NCBI GenBank assembly: GCA_016187945.1
Contig: JACPIT010000004.1
Span: forward strand, 242,854-306,853
Length of the DNA stretch: 64,000 nucleotides
Origin: Opitutia bacterium
GTDB taxonomy: Bacteria > Verrucomicrobiota > Verrucomicrobiia > Opitutales > Opitutaceae
Reading direction: 5' to 3'
The stretch's first letter is position 1. Every line of letters starts with the position of its first letter. The notes under the pieces were generated by a model. That model searched no databases and was not told the origin of the DNA. It saw only the letters and a program-made list of their open reading frames with translations. Below, piece after piece: positions 59,827-64,000 of the stretch. The position numbers and the translations under genes are program-made.

Positions 59827-60570
59827 TCAGGGCTTGCCGCCGAAAAGCTTTTTGATGCTCTCGCCCGTCTTCTTCGCCGCGTCCTTCGTCTGTTCGACCG
59901 CGTTCGCTCCCAATGTGCCGGCGGTCTTGCTCAACGCCTCGGCCGTGCCGGTCACGATGCCGCCGAGCACATTGCGCATGATGGCACCCGCCGCTTGGTC
60001 GGGCGTGATGCCGCCTTCCTTCGTGCCGAGGTCGTCGATCGAGATCGGCGGCAGCGGCACCGGAATCGCCGTCGGGCCGACGCCGAGACGCGCCACGCCG
60101 TTGGTCAGACGGAATTTTTTGATCTCAAATTTGATCGGCTTGCCGGACTTGCTCGCGGGTTTGGCCTCGGCGTTCTTGCCGCCGGAGAACTCGTCGATGT
60201 TTTTCAGGAGATCCTTGATGTTGCTCGAGACGAGTTTGGTTTCGTAGAGAAATTCCGGCCCGTCGACAGTGATCTCCTCGATCACGATGTGATCGCCGAA
60301 CAGCGACATCGGCGCGACGTCGACGTGCACCTTGCCGAGCTTGAACGCGTCGCGATCGGACCAGCCCTTCGGGTTGCCCACCGAGAGGCCGCTCAACGTC
60401 CCCGAGCCGGTGAGCGGAGAAATCGTCGCCCCCGCCAACTCGACTTTCGTCTGGGTGAATTTCGGGCCGAAGGTGTTCACGCCGGCCTTCACGATCGAGC
60501 CGAGGAAGAACATGCCGCCGACGTAGAGGGCGAGAACGAGAACCAAACCGATGAGCAGGAATTTTTTCAT
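59827..60570 (-). CDS. AsmA-like membrane-anchored protein
   Basis: [70 protein letters not shown]. Confidence 0.85.
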   Translation of the reverse strand: MKKFLLIGLVLVLALYVGGMFFLGSIVKAGVNTFGPKFTQTKVELAGATISPLTGSGTLSGLSVGNPKGWSDRDAFKLGKVHVDVAPMSLFGDHIVIEEITVDGPEFLYETKLVSSNIKDLLKNIDEFSGGKNAEAKPASKSGKPIKFEIKKFRLTNGVARLGVGPTAIPVPLPPISIDDLGTKEGGITPDQAAGAIMRNVLGGIVTGTAEALSKTAGTLGANAVEQTKDAAKKTGESIKKLFGGKP

Positions 60571-60858
60571 ACGCGAGGAAGTTGCCGTTACCGTAGCTGC
60601 CCGGCCCGCTCCCGCAAGCTGGCATCCGTTTACCTGCCGCCCTTTTCCCGCCCGACCGCCGCACCGGCGCATTTGTCCGGGCCGATTCGCTTTCCGCCTC
60701 AACTGCCTCCGACGCGTGCCGATAGGCGAGGGGGACTCACCAGCGGGTTTTCGATCGCGCACGATCGACCGTTCGCTCGCGAGTCGCACCTCTTTCATCC
60801 CAACTTCATCGACGAGCAAACACGGTGCCACGGCCGCCTCGCTTCGTCGGACTCGCTC

Positions 60859-62973
60859 ATGAACTTACGCCGTGCCCTCTCGGTTTCGCGCATCGGAACG
60901 AAAATCACCCTCTTGGCGATCTGCCCGGTGGTCGCCGCTTTGGCGGTCACGTTCGGCACGCTGTTGCTCCTCCGCCGACAGCTCGACGCGCAGATCGACA
61001 CCAGCGTCCAAAACCAGGCGCGCAGCGAATGCGCCAAGATCGCGCAAAACGTCCAGATTCTCTGCGCCAGCGTCGAGGCCCGCAATCAGCGCGAACTCGC
61101 CCACGGCCTCGGCGTCGCACGCGAATTCGTCACGCGCGCCGGCGGACTCCGCCTCGCCGAGGAAACGGTGCCCTGGCGCGCGGTGAATCAGCTCACGCAG
61201 GAGGTCGTCCCCGTGACGCTGCCCAAGATGTTCCTCGCCGACCGCTGGCTCGGCCAGGTGTCCGCGACCAGTGAGGCCGTGCCCATCGTCGACGATGTCC
61301 GCCGTCTCACGGGCCATTTCTGCACCATCTTCCAACGCATGAACGAAGCCGGCGACATGCTGCGCGTCGGCACCAGCATCGTGAAAGCCGACGGCACCCG
61401 CGCGCTCGGCACTTTCGTGCCGGCCCGCAACGCCGACGGTGCGCCGAATGCCGTTGTGCAAGCCGTCCTCCGCGGCGAAACCGACCGCGGGCGCGCCTTC
61501 GTGGTGAACGACTGGCACGCGGCCGCCTACGAGCCGATCTGGGACGCCGACCATCGCCGCGTCATCGGAATGCTTTTCACCGGCGTCGCGCTCGGCGTCA
61601 TCAACCGCGAGTTGCACGACGCGATCACGACCATGACCGTCGGCAAGACCGGCTACGTGTTCGTGCTCGGCGGCAACGGCGACCAGCGCGGCAAATACAT
61701 CGTGTCGTTCAAGGGCCAGCGCGACGGCGAGAGCGTCTGGGACGCGCGCGACACGCACGGCTCGCCGTTCGTCCAATCGCTCGTCGGGAAGGCGCTGCGC
61801 CTCGCCGATCCGCAGGCGGTCGATTTCGAGTCCTACTCGTGGAAAAACGCCGACGACGCCCACCCGCGCGAAAAGATCGTGGCCGTCAGCTACTACGCGC
61901 CGTGGGACTGGGTGATCGGCGCCGGCGCCTACGAGGAGGACTTCGCCGACGTGCGCGCGCAAATCGAGCAGGCCGAAACCCACCTCGTCACCTCCCTCGC
62001 CATCACCGCCGGCATCGTCGCGTTCCTCGCGACCGTAGCCGGCATTTTCATCTCCGGCAGCATCACGCGCCCGATCGTGCGGATCATCGCCAGCCTCCGC
62101 GGCAGCTCCGACGAAATCACCACCGCCGCCGGCCAAATGGCCGACTCCAGCCAGACGCTTGCGCAGGGCGCCAGCGAGCAAGCCTCCGCTCTCGAGGAGA
62201 CCAGCGCATCGCTCGAAGAGATGCGGAGCATGACCGAGCGCAACGCGGAGAACGCCACCCAGGCAAACTCTCTCGCCGGCAAAACCCGCCAATCGGCCGA
62301 CGCCGGCGCCGTGGACATGCACGCGATGGATCAGGCCATGCGCGCCATCAAGGCCTCGTCCGACGACGTCGCGAAGATCATCAAGACGATCGACGAAATC
62401 GCCTTCCAGACGAACATCCTCGCGCTCAACGCCGCCGTCGAGGCCGCGCGTGCCGGCGAAGCCGGCGCCGGTTTCGCCGTCGTCGCCGAAGAAGTCCGCG
62501 CGCTCGCCCAGCGCTCCGCGGCGGCCGCCAAGGAAACCGCAACCAAGATCGAGACCGCCATTTCCACCACGGCTCAAGGAGTCACGTTGAGCCAGCGCGT
62601 CGCCAAAGCGTTGAACGAAATCGTCCAGCAGGCGCGCACGCTCGACCAGCTCGTCACCGAAGTAGCCACCGCGAGCAAAGATCAGAGCCAGGGCGTCGCG
62701 CAGATCAATCGCGCCGTCACGCAGGTGGATCGGGTCGTGCAGACGAACGCCTCCAGCGCCGAGGAAGGCGCCGCCGCCGCGCAGGAACTCAACGCCCAAG
62801 CCGTCGCGCTGCGCGACGCCTTGCGGGCGCTGCAGGAGCTGGTCGGCGGCGACGCTCTCGCCGTCGAGAACACCGTCGCTGCGGCATCTGCCCCGCTCGC
62901 GTCGAGGTCGCCATCGTCTCTGCGCACGCTACGCGCCTCCCACCGCTCGACGCCCACGGCCGCGCACGTCTGA
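60859..62973 (+). CDS. Methyl-accepting chemotaxis protein with Cache sensor domain
   Basis: Long periplasmic region [37 protein letters not shown]...[63 protein letters not shown]. Confidence 0.95.
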   Translation: MNLRRALSVSRIGTKITLLAICPVVAALAVTFGTLLLLRRQLDAQIDTSVQNQARSECAKIAQNVQILCASVEARNQRELAHGLGVAREFVTRAGGLRLAEETVPWRAVNQLTQEVVPVTLPKMFLADRWLGQVSATSEAVPIVDDVRRLTGHFCTIFQRMNEAGDMLRVGTSIVKADGTRALGTFVPARNADGAPNAVVQAVLRGETDRGRAFVVNDWHAAAYEPIWDADHRRVIGMLFTGVALGVINRELHDAITTMTVGKTGYVFVLGGNGDQRGKYIVSFKGQRDGESVWDARDTHGSPFVQSLVGKALRLADPQAVDFESYSWKNADDAHPREKIVAVSYYAPWDWVIGAGAYEEDFADVRAQIEQAETHLVTSLAITAGIVAFLATVAGIFISGSITRPIVRIIASLRGSSDEITTAAGQMADSSQTLAQGASEQASALEETSASLEEMRSMTERNAENATQANSLAGKTRQSADAGAVDMHAMDQAMRAIKASSDDVAKIIKTIDEIAFQTNILALNAAVEAARAGEAGAGFAVVAEEVRALAQRSAAAAKETATKIETAISTTAQGVTLSQRVAKALNEIVQQARTLDQLVTEVATASKDQSQGVAQINRAVTQVDRVVQTNASSAEEGAAAAQELNAQAVALRDALRALQELVGGDALAVENTVAAASAPLASRSPSSLRTLRASHRSTPTAAHV

Positions 62974-63162
62974 ACGCCGGCGTTGGCCGCACCGCGGGCG
63001 CGGAGCGCGGCTCGTTTTCCGAAAATCCTCCGCCGCCGCGACCGTCGGCGGAATCCGAATCGCGCTTGCCACGCCGCCGCGCGGACTCTCTCTATTTTCC
63101 GCGCCTCCACGCCCGCGCGGCGCCGACTCACTTTTTCTTTCCCTCTCCCTTTCACTCTTCCG

Positions 63163-64000
63163 ATGGCGTCCAACTACACCGAAGCCAGCATCAAGACCCT
63201 CAGCTCCCTCGAGCACATCCGCCTCCGCCCCGGCATGTATATCGGCCGGCTCGGCAACGGCACCCATGCTGAGGATGGCATCTACGTCCTGCTCAAGGAG
63301 ACGATCGATAACTCGATCGACGAGTTCACGATGGGCGCCGGCCGCAAGATCGAGGTCGAGATCGACGAGGAGAAGCGCCGTATCCGCGTGCGCGACTACG
63401 GCCGCGGCATCCCGCTCGGCAAACTCGTCGACTGCGTCTCCATCATCAACACCGGCGCGAAATACGACTCCGAGACCTTCCAAAAAGCCGTCGGCCTGAA
63501 CGGCGTCGGCCAGAAAGCCGTCAACGCCCTCGCGCTGAACTACCGCGCGCAAGCCGTGCGCGATGGCGAGACCAAGATCGTCGAGTTCGAGCAGGGCCGA
63601 CTGAAATCGCAGTCGAAGACCCAAAAATCCGACGAGCGCAACGGCACCATCATCGAGTTCACGCCCGACGCGCAGCTCTTCGGCGCCGACTTCCGTTTCC
63701 GCACCGAGTTCATCGAGGACATGCTCTGGAACTACGCGTTCCTCAACCGCGGCCTCACGCTCACGCTCAACGGCAAACCGTTCCGCTCCGAGAACGGCCT
63801 CAAGGATCTTCTCACCAAGGAGCTCTCCGGCGAGCCGCTCTACCCGATCATCCACCTCGAAGGCGAGGACATCGAAGTCGCGTTCACGCACGGCAATCAC
63901 TACGGCGAAGAGTATTGGTCGTTCGTCAACGGCCAGCACACCACGATGGGCGGCACGCACCTCGCCGCCTTCCGCGAAGCGCTCGTCGAGACCGTGCGCA
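63163..64000 (+). CDS. Type IIA topoisomerase ATPase subunit (GyrB/ParE family), partial
   Basis: [68 protein letters not shown]...[45 protein letters not shown]; open to right edge. Confidence 0.95.
   Translation, partial: MASNYTEASIKTLSSLEHIRLRPGMYIGRLGNGTHAEDGIYVLLKETIDNSIDEFTMGAGRKIEVEIDEEKRRIRVRDYGRGIPLGKLVDCVSIINTGAKYDSETFQKAVGLNGVGQKAVNALALNYRAQAVRDGETKIVEFEQGRLKSQSKTQKSDERNGTIIEFTPDAQLFGADFRFRTEFIEDMLWNYAFLNRGLTLTLNGKPFRSENGLKDLLTKELSGEPLYPIIHLEGEDIEVAFTHGNHYGEEYWSFVNGQHTTMGGTHLAAFREALVETVR

Noticed and set aside
60865-62799. 644-aa minus-strand ORF
   Set aside because: Antisense to the Cache MCP; similar shadow ORFs occur opposite every MCP here.

Overview
High-GC bacterial chromosomal window. 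Protein repertoire (PEP-CTERM protein, propeller histidine kinase, POT transporter, DUF3300, DUF1684) and intergenic repeat style suggest Verrucomicrobia/Opitutaceae; this lineage call is inference. About 50 credible protein genes are present, many of them signal transduction: four methyl-accepting chemotaxis-type receptors, one c-type-haem-like; four histidine kinases; several response regulators. There are also membrane/periplasmic proteins, two OsmC-family proteins, an L,D-transpeptidase, a PLP sulfur-metabolism enzyme, an S9 peptidase, an SNF2 helicase, and a GyrB/ParE-type gene cut by the right edge. Two genes are missing from the ORF track because they run off the window: a long minus-strand P-loop NTPase (2938 to left edge, 979 codons read) with a C-terminal CHAT-like stretch, and the GyrB/ParE gene at the right edge. 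The most notable signals are (i) that NTPase, a candidate STAND/defence-type protein, (ii) three structured inverted-repeat segments embedded in frame in one SNF2 helicase ORF, one matching an intergenic REP palindrome with apparent compensatory changes, and (iii) many dispersed palindromic repeat families, including a 235-bp tandem array and a ~147-bp inverted dispersed pair. No tRNA, rRNA, CRISPR or recognisable transposase was found. Family names come from reading motifs by eye; no database search was run.
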